Origin: a virus
Virus record (IMG/VR): IMGVR_UViG_3300042523_000751
Coordinates: 1 to 47,329 of that record
Reading direction: 5' to 3' (one strand)
Length of the DNA stretch: 47,329 bases
The notes beneath the pieces were generated by a model. It saw only the letters and a list, made by a program, of their open reading frames with translations, had not been told where the DNA came from and did not search any database. The position numbers and the translations under genes are program-made. Shown here in pieces: positions 29,976 through 38,410 of the stretch (position 1 is the first letter of the stretch; each line of letters starts with the position of its first letter).

Positions 29976-30347
29976 ATGGAACAAATCAACATGAATAGTG
30001 GCCAAGTAGAGATAGTTGGGCCATTTGGAAGAGTTTATTTATACACTCATGAGTATGCAAAACAACTAGTAAGTCTTGTACATGAAGTTCTTTCTAGAAA
30101 AGTTAGATGGGATGATCCTGACTATTTATCAAGAATGATTTTCTGCACTATGGTTCCAAGTAATGAAGCCAATGATGAGAATGGATTTGGCATTGGTACA
30201 CAACTATACGTGGACATAAATCTTTTGATCACAATTGACACAGTCAAACAGACTATAGAGATTAGCAGCTATGGTTCTGGTGTTGATAATGTAAAAATGA
30301 GTATTGAAGACTTTATACAAAATTTTTATAAAACAGCAGAATTTTGA
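29976..30347 (+). CDS. Hypothetical phage protein
   Basis: A 123-residue alpha/beta protein (QVEIVGPFGRVYLYTHEYAK, then LYVDINLLITIDTVKQTIEI). No catalytic motif is recognised. The unit ends before the -7 boxes at 30380 and 30427. Confidence 0.65.
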   Translation: MEQINMNSGQVEIVGPFGRVYLYTHEYAKQLVSLVHEVLSRKVRWDDPDYLSRMIFCTMVPSNEANDENGFGIGTQLYVDINLLITIDTVKQTIEISSYGSGVDNVKMSIEDFIQNFYKTAEF

Positions 30348-30379
30348 TAGCTATATAGTACAAAATATTTTATTTTTAT

Positions 30380-30387
30380 TAACTTTG
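30380..30387 (+). promoter_or_regulatory. -7-like box TAACTTTG
   Basis: Matches TAnnTTTG and lies in the 93-base gap between genes. A -33 partner is not evident. Confidence 0.35.
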
Positions 30388-30426
30388 TGAGAAGCTTTAG
30401 TCAGTTAAATTCATACCTTAGTATCT

Positions 30427-30434
30427 TAATTTTG
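30427..30434 (+). promoter_or_regulatory. -7 box TAATTTTG just before a start codon
   Basis: Matches TAnnTTTG and ends six bases before the ATG at 30441, a near-leaderless arrangement seen several times in this block. Confidence 0.45.
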
Positions 30435-30440
30435 TGAAAT

Positions 30441-30731
30441 ATGTTATACCAACTTCCAAATGGTAAATGTATTGAACTGAAAGTAGAGCAATATGCTGGA
30501 ATGTCTGATATAGAATGGGACAGAATGCTAAAAGAACTTGAGGCTGCTAATTGGGGAGAAGAAGTAAATGATCCTTTTGCTATAAGTGTCTTGTATTATG
30601 GTCCATCAACAAAAAATGATGTAGAAGATGATTACTATATCACAGAACATGAACCTGATTTGACAGACATTGATAGCATAGATAAACTAACTGACAGTGA
30701 TTTCATTGACATTGATAACATTGAAATCTAA
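30441..30731 (+). CDS. Conserved hypothetical, acidic C-terminus
   Basis: A 96-residue protein beginning MLYQLPNGKCIELKVEQY, an opening I associate with small phage proteins, and ending in a strongly acidic tail (DLTDIDSIDKLTDSDFIDID). The tail could mimic nucleic acid or bind a basic partner. Function unknown. Confidence 0.65.
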   Translation: MLYQLPNGKCIELKVEQYAGMSDIEWDRMLKELEAANWGEEVNDPFAISVLYYGPSTKNDVEDDYYITEHEPDLTDIDSIDKLTDSDFIDIDNIEI

Positions 30732-30749
30732 GCTTGCTAGATAAATTGT

Positions 30750-31166
30750 ATGCAAGTAAAACTTAAAAAATGTTCTAGCTGCGAGCTAGACAAAGTAATC
30801 TGGAAGAACAGCCAGGGTAAAAAGTACTGCAAAGATTGCTGGTACTCTCAAGAAGTCGTGAAATTACCATCAAACTCACGCCCAATCAAACCAAAATCTG
30901 ATAAAAAAGACGTGCTTGATGTTTTATACAGCAAGATGCGTAAAGAGTTCTTAAGTGAACCTTCAAACTCTACATGTAGAGCAAAGTTGCCTGGGTGCAT
31001 GGGTCAATTCAAGGAGAATCTGACAGTGCACCATACTAAAGGTAGAGGGTTATATTATCTTGATAAGAAAACCTGGATACCTTTATGTTTATCTTGCCAT
31101 GAATGGGTGGAAACTCATCCAAAAGAAGCAAGAGAAATGAATTTGTCACAATCTAAATTAACTTAA
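30750..31166 (+). CDS. HNH-type endonuclease with N-terminal zinc ribbon
   Basis: A 138-residue protein. N-terminal CxxC pairs (CSSC about 8-11, CKDC about 27-30) form a zinc ribbon. The C-terminal CRAKLPGCMGQFKENLTVHH (about 76-95) with LCLSCHEWVETHPKEAREM is an HNH/McrA-like core: metal-binding Cys pairs, catalytic HH, and the H near the end. Stand-alone HNH enzymes of phages can be homing or packaging nucleases; the position before the SF2 helicase fits DNA processing. Confidence 0.75.
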   Translation: MQVKLKKCSSCELDKVIWKNSQGKKYCKDCWYSQEVVKLPSNSRPIKPKSDKKDVLDVLYSKMRKEFLSEPSNSTCRAKLPGCMGQFKENLTVHHTKGRGLYYLDKKTWIPLCLSCHEWVETHPKEAREMNLSQSKLT

Positions 31167-31167
31167 A

Positions 31168-31467
31168 ATGAAAAAGTTTATTGGCTATTTTATAATAGGA
31201 GCCACAACAAAACAAGATGCAGTAGATGAAAGAGGATTACTGTTATGGTCAACAAAGAAACCAAATGCAATAGTAAGATTCTTTAACAAGATTCTCTTAA
31301 ACATTCAGTGGATTGACAAGACAAAAGTTCTTGAAGAAAAAGGAGTAAGAAACACAAGAGATAACAATACGCAAATGTATAAGGTTGCTCCAAAAAGAGA
31401 TAACAAGTATGAAAAACCGCGAAATAATCCAAGAAGAAGCTTTAAAGGCGATACAGGGGAAGCGTAA
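31168..31467 (+). CDS. Hypothetical phage protein overlapping the helicase
   Basis: A 99-residue protein with a hydrophobic N-terminus (KKFIGYFIIGATT), then a basic, disordered C-terminus (KRDNKYEKPRNNPRRSFK) that is encoded over the first 59 bases of the helicase gene. Starts immediately after the HNH gene. It could be a small membrane or DNA-associated protein; support is moderate. Confidence 0.5.
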   Translation: MKKFIGYFIIGATTKQDAVDERGLLLWSTKKPNAIVRFFNKILLNIQWIDKTKVLEEKGVRNTRDNNTQMYKVAPKRDNKYEKPRNNPRRSFKGDTGEA

Positions 31468-32512
31468 AGCAGGTCTAGGCATATCAATGGGTGTTGGTAA
31501 GACACTTATTGGGTTGAAGTACCTTGAATCACTGCATCCAACTTGTATGTTCAAACGTTATTTGATAGTTGGTCCTAAATTAAGTGTGTGGGATAGCTGG
31601 CAAAGTGAGTGTATCAAGCATTCAATGTCACATTTACTACCACATTTAGAATTTTCAACATACTTATCATTAAAAAAAGTAGATAGCAGCTTATATGATG
31701 TTGTTATACTTGATGAGTGTCATAGTTTGAAATACACACATGATCACTGGCTTGCCACATTTCCAGGTAAAATCTTAGGTCTTACAGGTACGCCTCCAAG
31801 ATACAAGGTTTCTGAGAAGGGTAAAATGGTTGGTTTATACTGTCCAATAGAGTACACGTACATAACAGATGATGCTGTTGATGACGCAATTCTTAATGAT
31901 TACAAAATAATGGTGCACATGCTGCCACTTAGTGCTGAACGTACTATGAAAGTTAAAAAGAAAGATGGTACTTTCTTCCTAAACAGTGAGCAAAAAGCAT
32001 ATGCATATTGGACTGATCAGCTAAGAAAGATTATGTCACCAAAAGAAACTCAGATAAAACGTATTATGAGGATGAAAGCAATGATGACATTCCCTACAAA
32101 GGAACGATATGCAAAACAGTTGTTGGAAATGATGCATGACAAGTGCATTGTATTTTGTAATACAACTGAGCAAGCAGATTGGATTTGTGAGCATAGTTAT
32201 CATAGTAAGAATTCAGATAGTCCTGAAAATCTGATTGATTTCAAAGATGGCAAAATAACTAAATTGTCATGTGTTCAGCAGCTCAATGAGGGTGTGAATA
32301 TACCAAACTTAAAAGCTGGTATAATCCTGCACTCATATAGTAATGAACGCCAGAGTAATCAGCGCATAGGTCGTTTGCTAAGACTAAATCCTGAAGACAA
32401 AGCTACAATTCATATTCTTGCTTACAAGAATACTGTAGATATGGACTGGGTTTCTGAAGCATTGAAAGACATAGACTCTGAGAAAATTGTTTATACAGAA
32501 CCATATGCATAA
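31409..32512 (+). CDS. SF2 (SNF2-like) DNA helicase
   Basis: A 367-residue helicase from ATG 31409; a start at 31385 would add eight residues. Visible motifs: Q-like N-terminus (IIQEEALKAI), Walker A GISMGVGKT (24-32), DEAH-box variant DECH (102-105), motif III LTGTPP (125-130), and the motif VI region QSNQRIGRLLRL near residue 320. A compact phage SF2/SNF2-like remodeller is expected in this replication block, probably to help replication or recombination. Typical length for stand-alone phage versions. Confidence 0.85.
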   Translation: MKNREIIQEEALKAIQGKRKAGLGISMGVGKTLIGLKYLESLHPTCMFKRYLIVGPKLSVWDSWQSECIKHSMSHLLPHLEFSTYLSLKKVDSSLYDVVILDECHSLKYTHDHWLATFPGKILGLTGTPPRYKVSEKGKMVGLYCPIEYTYITDDAVDDAILNDYKIMVHMLPLSAERTMKVKKKDGTFFLNSEQKAYAYWTDQLRKIMSPKETQIKRIMRMKAMMTFPTKERYAKQLLEMMHDKCIVFCNTTEQADWICEHSYHSKNSDSPENLIDFKDGKITKLSCVQQLNEGVNIPNLKAGIILHSYSNERQSNQRIGRLLRLNPEDKATIHILAYKNTVDMDWVSEALKDIDSEKIVYTEPYA

Positions 32513-32894
32513 TACAACAATCAAAGTAATTATTAGTGGCACTGAGATATTGCCTGCGTCTCCAGAAGATGCAGGTAAACTCAAACTATTCAACATGGGT
32601 GTCAAAAAAGGACAAGAATTAGAAGCATACATTACTGTTCTTGAAAATGACGAAAAAACAGCAGGGCAACTTGCTAAGGCTCACGCTCTTATACGTGAGA
32701 TTGCAAACTCAACAGGTCATTCCATTGAGGAAATAAAACTGATAGTAAAAGAAAAAGCTGGTCTCTATATTCCAGCGACCAGCTCTTCTTCAGCGACTTT
32801 TAAAAGTTTTGCAGATTGTTCTAAACAAGAAATGTCAAAAGCAATAGAAGTTTGTATTGCACTAGGACATGACCTTGGTATTTATCTTTATTGA
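32505..32894 (+). CDS. Conserved protein, possibly NinB-like
   Basis: A 129-residue protein. The C-terminal half has QLAKAHALIREIANSTGHSI and KSFADCSKQEMSKAIEVCIA, which recall recombination proteins of the NinB type, in which a helical core binds single-stranded DNA. This is a resemblance from memory. It overlaps the helicase end by 8 bases and converges with the antisense gene at 32888 (7-base overlap). Confidence 0.6.
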   Translation: MHNTTIKVIISGTEILPASPEDAGKLKLFNMGVKKGQELEAYITVLENDEKTAGQLAKAHALIREIANSTGHSIEEIKLIVKEKAGLYIPATSSSSATFKSFADCSKQEMSKAIEVCIALGHDLGIYLY

Positions 32895-33256
32895 TCTTTT
32901 GACTCAGCTTCTGCTCTTGCTTCTGCTTTTTCCATAGCATCGCGAAGTTCAGCAATAGTCATCTTTTCAAGAAAGTCACCTTCTTTAGCTGCCTTTTCAA
33001 ATTCTCTACAGAGAATCAACAAGGTTTCATATTGAACAATCCAAGGTTCTGTTATATTGCGCGCAGCAATAGCTTGGTGAGATGCTTGTATTTGAGAAAC
33101 TGGTTTACCTTCTAAAAGAAACGCAATAACGTTTTGAATTCTTTTATAGTAACCTGTACTCATTTTGATACTTACAATAGCATCTTCTTTAATTACTTCT
33201 ACCACTTGGTCATCTGCACCAGATGGTAACAACGAGTTTACTACTTCTTCTGACAT
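32888..33256 (-). CDS. Isolated antisense gene, conserved hypothetical
   Basis: A 122-residue minus-strand protein between two plus-strand genes. It has an acidic start, a helical region KMSTGYYKRIQNVIAFLLEG (about residues 31-50), and SQIQASHQAIAARNITEPWI, with a charged coiled tail. The middle block is one I believe recurs in Bacteroidota phages. A TAnnTTTG box lies just upstream on the minus strand. Function unknown. Confidence 0.75.
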   Translation of the reverse strand: MSEEVVNSLLPSGADDQVVEVIKEDAIVSIKMSTGYYKRIQNVIAFLLEGKPVSQIQASHQAIAARNITEPWIVQYETLLILCREFEKAAKEGDFLEKMTIAELRDAMEKAEARAEAESKDQ

Positions 33257-33273
33257 AATATTATTATTTTATT

Positions 33274-33281
33274 CAAAGTTA
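33274..33281 (-). promoter_or_regulatory. Minus-strand -7 box for the isolated gene
   Basis: Reading the minus strand gives TAACTTTG, matching TAnnTTTG, about 17 bases before the ATG at 33256. Confidence 0.5.
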
Positions 33282-33290
33282 CTAAAAGTT

Positions 33291-34034
33291 ATGGAAAAAC
33301 AAACAATCAAACTTGACGCTGCAGATGTTGCAGATAAGATGTACAAAATGCTAAAGTCAAGTGACTCAGGATGGCATGACTTGCTAAAAGGATTTTTAGT
33401 ATCTGAAGATTTTGTGACAATAATAAAGACTCTTGAAGGTCTTGTAAATGAGGACATAAGGTTTACGCCACCACTCAGAATGATATTCAGAGCTTTTTCT
33501 GAATGTCCTCTTGATAAACTCAAGGTAATTGTGGTTGGTCAAGATCCTTACCCTCAGTTAGGTGTTGCAGATGGTATCGCATTTAGTTGTGGTAACACAG
33601 GCAAACCTGAAGCATCATTACGTTATATTCATCGCGCAATAGCAAAGACAGTTTATGACAATGACAACACAAAAGACTTAAATGTAGACTTAGTTGAGTG
33701 GAGTCGTCAGGGTGTTCTTATGCTAAACACATCGCTTACCACAGAGGTAGGTAAAATTGGAAAGCACTTTGCAATATGGGATCCATTTGTGAAGTATCTT
33801 ATAGACATGTTAAATTCAAGGTCTATAAACGCAGAAAAACCCATTGTCTGGGCATTTTTAGGCAAGAAAGCACAAGAATTAGAGGATCTTTTAGATGATT
33901 CTCAAATTATCTTAAGAGCAAGTCACCCTGCCTCAGCTGCATATGCACGTGAGAAAATGTGGGACTGCAATGATATATTCAACAAGATAAATTCTGAACT
34001 TGATGGCCTAGGTTCTACCAAAATTTTATGGTAG
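33291..34034 (+). CDS. ung: Uracil-DNA glycosylase (family 1-like)
   Basis: A 247-residue UDG, which removes uracil from DNA and complements the dUTPase. The water-activating motif is GQDPYP (83-88) followed by VADGIAFS, the family-1 pattern with Pro in place of the usual His. The leucine-loop-like motif is SHPASAAYA near residue 220. ATG 33291 is chosen; the open frame upstream overlaps the antisense gene's promoter. Family 1 or the related 4 cannot be told without a search, but UDG activity is likely. Confidence 0.85.
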   Translation: MEKQTIKLDAADVADKMYKMLKSSDSGWHDLLKGFLVSEDFVTIIKTLEGLVNEDIRFTPPLRMIFRAFSECPLDKLKVIVVGQDPYPQLGVADGIAFSCGNTGKPEASLRYIHRAIAKTVYDNDNTKDLNVDLVEWSRQGVLMLNTSLTTEVGKIGKHFAIWDPFVKYLIDMLNSRSINAEKPIVWAFLGKKAQELEDLLDDSQIILRASHPASAAYAREKMWDCNDIFNKINSELDGLGSTKILW

Positions 34035-34050
34035 TGCAGAATATTTTTAG

Positions 34051-34058
34051 TATATTTG
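34051..34058 (+). promoter_or_regulatory. -7 box TATATTTG upstream of DnaB-like helicase
   Basis: Matches TAnnTTTG, 18 bases before ATG 34077. No clear -33 partner. Confidence 0.5.
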
Positions 34059-34076
34059 TTTATCAAAATTCACTTT

Positions 34077-35096
34077 ATGTATAACAAATTTGAGACTGGT
34101 TCTCCAGGTTCTCCTGCACCTATGCCTCATCAAAAACCATGGCGAAAATATAGCGATATACTAGAAGAAAGCCTTGCGTACATTGAGAAACGTGCAAGAA
34201 AAGAAATAAAGTCCCTCAAAACTTCTTGGGAAGGATTTAATACCATAGGTTTAAATGGTATAGAATGGCAATCATTGTATATTCTTGCAGCAAGACCTGG
34301 TGTTGGTAAGACACTTGTCGCAGCAACATTAACCAGAAAGTTACAAGAATTAAATACTGACCAAGACTTCATGGTTTTGCATTTTCAATTTGAAATGCTA
34401 GGAAGAAACATGGGTATTAGAGAATTGTCTTCAGCAAACAACATGGATATTAGATATCTACAGTCTGCAGAAGATGATGGAATGCCTGCTTTTTCCAAAG
34501 GCGATCACGCAAAACTAGTGGAATATCTTGGTAAACAAAAAACACGTAAAGAGTATGTCATAGATAGATCAATGACTGTGTCAGAAATGAGACACTGGCT
34601 TGTGAAATTTTATGAGGAACATAAAAAACCTTTTGTGGTAACGCTTGACCACACACTGTTGGTTCGCCAATCAGCTTCAGAAACAAGTAAACAAATTACA
34701 TTGCAGAATCTTGCCACAATGTTGACTGAGATGAAGAATTCACTACCTGTGACATTCATAATTCTTACTCAGTTAAATAGAGAAATTGACAATGCTGAAA
34801 GACAAAAGCCAGGTAAGTTGGAGAATTTTCCAACTGAGGCAGATGTCTTTGGAAGCGACTATCTCTTACAATGTGCAGACGTCATGGTTGCATATAACAG
34901 GCCAGCCAAGTATAACATAAGTAGGTATGGCCCTCAAAAGTACATCATAGGCGCAAGTGACAGGTTTTTACTAGCGATGCATGTTCTCAAAAACAGGTTT
35001 GGAGAGACAAGTATTCAATGGTATAAGGCAGACTATGCAAGAATGGAAATTGTTGAAGTGGATGAACCTGATAAGGAACCATTTAAAGCGAAGTAG
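34077..35096 (+). CDS. dnaB: DnaB-like replicative helicase
   Basis: A 339-residue RecA-fold helicase of the DnaB family: Walker A RPGVGKT (73-79), Walker B-like FVVTLDHTLLV, the STQLNRE-type LTQLNREI motif (H4 region), and an arginine-finger-like end (LKNRFGETSIQWYK). It lacks the N-terminal primase-interacting domain of bacterial DnaB, which is usual for phage versions. Expected role: unwinding at the replication fork with the primase encoded downstream. Confidence 0.85.
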   Translation: MYNKFETGSPGSPAPMPHQKPWRKYSDILEESLAYIEKRARKEIKSLKTSWEGFNTIGLNGIEWQSLYILAARPGVGKTLVAATLTRKLQELNTDQDFMVLHFQFEMLGRNMGIRELSSANNMDIRYLQSAEDDGMPAFSKGDHAKLVEYLGKQKTRKEYVIDRSMTVSEMRHWLVKFYEEHKKPFVVTLDHTLLVRQSASETSKQITLQNLATMLTEMKNSLPVTFIILTQLNREIDNAERQKPGKLENFPTEADVFGSDYLLQCADVMVAYNRPAKYNISRYGPQKYIIGASDRFLLAMHVLKNRFGETSIQWYKADYARMEIVEVDEPDKEPFKAK

Positions 35097-35116
35097 TAAT
35101 AATTAAATTTTAGCAA

Positions 35117-35752
35117 ATGAGTAGTTTTAAAGCTGTATCAGAGCCAAAAAAGGAAAAGCACATTAAGGAAATTACTGCAGAGTATGCACCTTTCTGGCAA
35201 ACCTTATTCACCAACATGGGCATCTCCAGTCCAAAGTTTGGTGCTAAGCTCTGCTACATGGGAAAAGAGTTTGGAGATGAAAGAGTAGAATGTGTACGTT
35301 TTTGGACAAGTGAATTATCTTGTGGTCAAGACTTCTATGTGGAGTTGTTTGACTGGGATAAAGAGCACTATGACCGTAGTACTAGAAAATTGTACAGATT
35401 GGTTAACAATCCAAACTGGGCACTTAATCCTAAAAAGTATGTAGGAGTAGAAACATCTAGCGATGGTAAAACGTCTACAACTTATGCGATTAGGTTGACT
35501 GACTTGGAGCTTGTTAACAGTACATCTGTAACTGCTGCTTATGCAGAGGTAGTAAAAGTTCCAGCTCCAGCAGTAATGATGGAGACTGAAGAAGATTTAT
35601 TTCCTGGTGGAATGTATTCTGAGAAAGAAGATACCCACTACAGCGCAATGACTATGCGTGACTATTACTGTATCAAGCACAATATTCCATTGTCTAACAA
35701 GACGTGGTTAAATGAGTTAATCAAACAAAGCAAAGCGTATGTCAACAAGTAA
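35117..35752 (+). CDS. Hypothetical replication-block protein
   Basis: A 211-residue protein, beta-rich in the middle (ECVRFWTSELSCGQDFYVEL), with a helical C-terminus (RDYYCIKHNIPLSNKTW). It overlaps the Sak4-like gene by 14 bases, so the two are coupled. No family is recognised; an accessory replication or recombination factor is plausible from context. Confidence 0.65.
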   Translation: MSSFKAVSEPKKEKHIKEITAEYAPFWQTLFTNMGISSPKFGAKLCYMGKEFGDERVECVRFWTSELSCGQDFYVELFDWDKEHYDRSTRKLYRLVNNPNWALNPKKYVGVETSSDGKTSTTYAIRLTDLELVNSTSVTAAYAEVVKVPAPAVMMETEEDLFPGGMYSEKEDTHYSAMTMRDYYCIKHNIPLSNKTWLNELIKQSKAYVNK

Positions 35753-36521
35753 AGAACAACATCCAGAAGCAAAGCCAGCAGGTTTTGTTCTTCCAATGAA
35801 TAGAACAAAAGCTGAAGTAAAGAGTCCAAAGAATCTTGTAATCTTTAGTAAACCTAAAGTTGGTAAAACAACTTTGTTGTCACAACTTGACAACTGTCTT
35901 ATCATTGACTTGGAAGATGGTACTGATTATGTTGAGGCAATGAAACTTAAAGCAAAATCTATAGCAGATATTGTTACTATTGGTAACATGATAACTGATG
36001 CAGGTAAACCTTATAAGTACATTGCGTTGGATACTATTACTGCGTTGGAAACATTATGTGTTCCTTATGCAGAAGAATTGTATTCAAAAACTCTTATGGG
36101 TAAAGAATGGTTTACCAAACACAAAGCACAGTATGGCAATATCTTGAATATGCCAAATGGTGCGGGATACCCTTGGTTACGTCAAGCTTTTGAGAAAGTT
36201 CTTAATTATGTCAAAACCTTAGCACCTCATGTTATTTTTGTTGGTCACATCAAAGATACTCTACTAGAGAAGAATGGTGCAGAGTTTAACTCACTTGATC
36301 TTGATTTGACAGGTAAGTTAAAGCGTATCACTACATCCAACTCAGATGCTATTGGATACATTTACAGAAAAGGTAAAAAGAACGTTCTTAGCTTTTTGAC
36401 AACTGACGAAATCGCTTGTGGCGCACGCCCTGAGCACTTGAGAAATCAAGAAATTGTCATCTCTGAACCAGACGCAGATGGCAAGATTGTGACAAACTGG
36501 GATAAAGTTTATATTGATTAA
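35739..36521 (+). CDS. Sak4-like RecA-fold ATPase (AAA_24)
   Basis: A 260-residue single-domain P-loop ATPase: Walker A SKPKVGKT (37-44), then LIIDLEDGTDYV, a Walker B-like KYIALDTITALETL (about 88-101), and HVIFVGHIKDTLL. This matches phage Sak4-type RecA-like ATPases that work with SSB in single-strand annealing or recombination. The next gene is the SSB-like protein, which fits that partnership. Confidence 0.8.
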   Translation: MSTSKEQHPEAKPAGFVLPMNRTKAEVKSPKNLVIFSKPKVGKTTLLSQLDNCLIIDLEDGTDYVEAMKLKAKSIADIVTIGNMITDAGKPYKYIALDTITALETLCVPYAEELYSKTLMGKEWFTKHKAQYGNILNMPNGAGYPWLRQAFEKVLNYVKTLAPHVIFVGHIKDTLLEKNGAEFNSLDLDLTGKLKRITTSNSDAIGYIYRKGKKNVLSFLTTDEIACGARPEHLRNQEIVISEPDADGKIVTNWDKVYID

Positions 36522-36540
36522 CATTTAAAAAAGAAAAATT

Positions 36541-37314
36541 ATGTTTAAGTCTAGCGATTTTAAGGAAAAAGTAAGCGGTGGTGTTCCTAAAATTTTACAA
36601 CCAGGAACGCATTATTGTAGAATAACAGATGTTTATCTTGATGCACCTGCATATGACAAAGAAGCTTACTTTGTTGTCCTCAAATTAGAAGGTGTTGATA
36701 GAGGTGATGAGTTTGAAGGTTTGGATGTTGATAAAAACAATCCAAGTCTTGGCAAGTACAGAGGTCAGATTGGTAATGTGAAATCTGCACGTTATCCTTT
36801 TAGCACGTATACTTATGAGGGACGTGTTATCCAAAGAGACAATCAGATATACAACTGGATGAACAATGTTGCAAAACAGATGGGAATTCTTCAGAAAATG
36901 AATGAAAAAGGTGTAGAAGGTGATACTATTGAGGAATATGTAATGGAAGTACGCAAGTATCTTATTGATCCAGAATTGTGGGGTTACTTTACAGTTGGAG
37001 GTGCTGAGTATTTCAATGAAGGATACAGTACACCAAATTATAGATTGTTCTTCCCTAAAGTAGAAGCTCGCAAGAATCTATATCCTTTCTCTGCATTAGA
37101 AGATGATGACAGAAAATCATTGAACTTGATCGCGTATGATCATGAAGCACACATTGTTCCTTCAAAAGATAAGCCAGAAACAGAAGAGAAAAAAGAAGTT
37201 CAGTCTTTTGAACCAACTGTTGCACAGCCATCTCAAGATGAGTCAATTATGAATGATTTTCCTAATCCAGGTGACACACCAATAAGTGATATTGAGTTAC
37301 CATTTGGTAGCTAA
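36541..37314 (+). CDS. SSB-like single-stranded DNA-binding protein (putative)
   Basis: A 257-residue protein. An N-terminal beta-rich domain (THYCRITDVYLDAPAYD, then FVVLKLEGVD) is followed by a helical segment, and the end is an acidic disordered tail closing in DIELPFGS, which resembles the acidic DDDLPF tip by which SSBs bind partner enzymes. No sequence match to bacterial OB folds is claimed. Its place between a Sak4-like ATPase and a primase supports the ssDNA-binding role. Confidence 0.65.
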   Translation: MFKSSDFKEKVSGGVPKILQPGTHYCRITDVYLDAPAYDKEAYFVVLKLEGVDRGDEFEGLDVDKNNPSLGKYRGQIGNVKSARYPFSTYTYEGRVIQRDNQIYNWMNNVAKQMGILQKMNEKGVEGDTIEEYVMEVRKYLIDPELWGYFTVGGAEYFNEGYSTPNYRLFFPKVEARKNLYPFSALEDDDRKSLNLIAYDHEAHIVPSKDKPETEEKKEVQSFEPTVAQPSQDESIMNDFPNPGDTPISDIELPFGS

Positions 37315-37335
37315 GTAATAATTTCAAAAGTTAAG

Positions 37336-37363
37336 AGGGTGAGTGTAATGCTTACCCTTTTTT
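37336..37363 (+). terminator. Rho-independent terminator
   Basis: AGGGTGAG 37336-37343 pairs with CTTACCCT 37351-37358 (one G-U) around TGTAATG, followed by TTTTTC. Confidence 0.75.
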
Positions 37364-37370
37364 CTTTTTA

Positions 37371-37378
37371 TAGATTTG
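37371..37378 (+). promoter_or_regulatory. -7 box TAGATTTG just before the primase start
   Basis: Matches TAnnTTTG, ends four bases before ATG 37383, and stands directly behind a terminator. Near-leaderless transcription of the primase unit is implied. Confidence 0.55.
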
Positions 37379-37382
37379 TAGT

Positions 37383-38387
37383 ATGTTTTCAAGCAGAAAG
37401 TATTTTAAGTCAATAGAAGATGTACCAGATGCATGGATTTTTAAGTATTACCTTGGTCTACCGCATGATTTCACTGGCAGATCGCTAAGAGTCAAAAGCA
37501 TTTTCAATGTTAATGACAAAACTCCTTCAATGTTTGTGTATTATAATCAAGTCACAAATAAGATTGTATACAAGTGCCACTCAACTGGTAAATCAGGAGA
37601 TGGTGCTAAGCTTGTAGAAGAACTGTATGGTCTTTCATTTCAAAAAGCTTGTGAGAAAATTGTCAACGATTATTATGAATTTTGTAAAACAGGTAAATAC
37701 ATTGCATTAGAAATAACTGCAGTTAATACAAGATGGTCAGTAATTGACTTTAAAGTACGTAACTGGTATGAGTATGATGCAAAATTCTGGTTACAATATA
37801 ATATTGGTAGCAGCTTACTCAACAAGTATGGAGTGGTTCCACTTGAGCATTACAAGATTGCGCAAGTAAATACAGAAACAAGTGAAGTATCAAATGTGAT
37901 TGAGAACTTTGGTGACAATATCTATGGTTATTTCAATGAGGATAAGTTATACAAGGTATATAATCCAAAAGCAAAACGTTTCAAGTTCTTTTTACAAGAT
38001 GGAAACTACACTCAGGGTATTAATCAACTAGAAGGCCATGATACATTGGTAGTGGCGTCATCATTGAAAGATGTGATGACTATTAAGAGTCTAGGTTTGA
38101 CAATAGATTGTGTAGCACCAAACAGTGAGAGCACTAAATTAAATCTGTCACAGATTGAAGGATTCAAAGAAGCCTACAAGTATGTTATTACATGTATGGA
38201 TAGCGATGAAGCTGGTATAAAATCTATGAAAAAGTATGAGGAAGAACATAATCTGCCTTTCATATATTTGCCAAGAGAAAAAGACATAAGTGATATTGTA
38301 AAACATCACGGTAAACAAGTTGCACTGTATGATTTTTATCCAAAACTGCAGAACGCAATAGAAAAATATGTCAAAAAAAATCCTTAA
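37383..38387 (+). CDS. dnaG: DnaG-type primase (TOPRIM)
   Basis: A 334-residue primase that makes RNA primers at the fork. The N-terminal part (about 1-110) has a catalytic-core-like layout but only one Cys (CHST, about residue 65), so a full zinc finger is not seen. The TOPRIM domain lies at about 219-310: TLVVASSLKDVMT (221-233) and TCMDSDEAGIK (270-280, DxD). The Glu normally found in the first TOPRIM strand is replaced (VASSL), which is unusual. It follows SSB and precedes a nuclease, as in a replication operon. Confidence 0.8.
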   Translation: MFSSRKYFKSIEDVPDAWIFKYYLGLPHDFTGRSLRVKSIFNVNDKTPSMFVYYNQVTNKIVYKCHSTGKSGDGAKLVEELYGLSFQKACEKIVNDYYEFCKTGKYIALEITAVNTRWSVIDFKVRNWYEYDAKFWLQYNIGSSLLNKYGVVPLEHYKIAQVNTETSEVSNVIENFGDNIYGYFNEDKLYKVYNPKAKRFKFFLQDGNYTQGINQLEGHDTLVVASSLKDVMTIKSLGLTIDCVAPNSESTKLNLSQIEGFKEAYKYVITCMDSDEAGIKSMKKYEEEHNLPFIYLPREKDISDIVKHHGKQVALYDFYPKLQNAIEKYVKKNP

Positions 38388-38410
38388 GTTTGCGTCTAAG
38401 CATCAACTTT

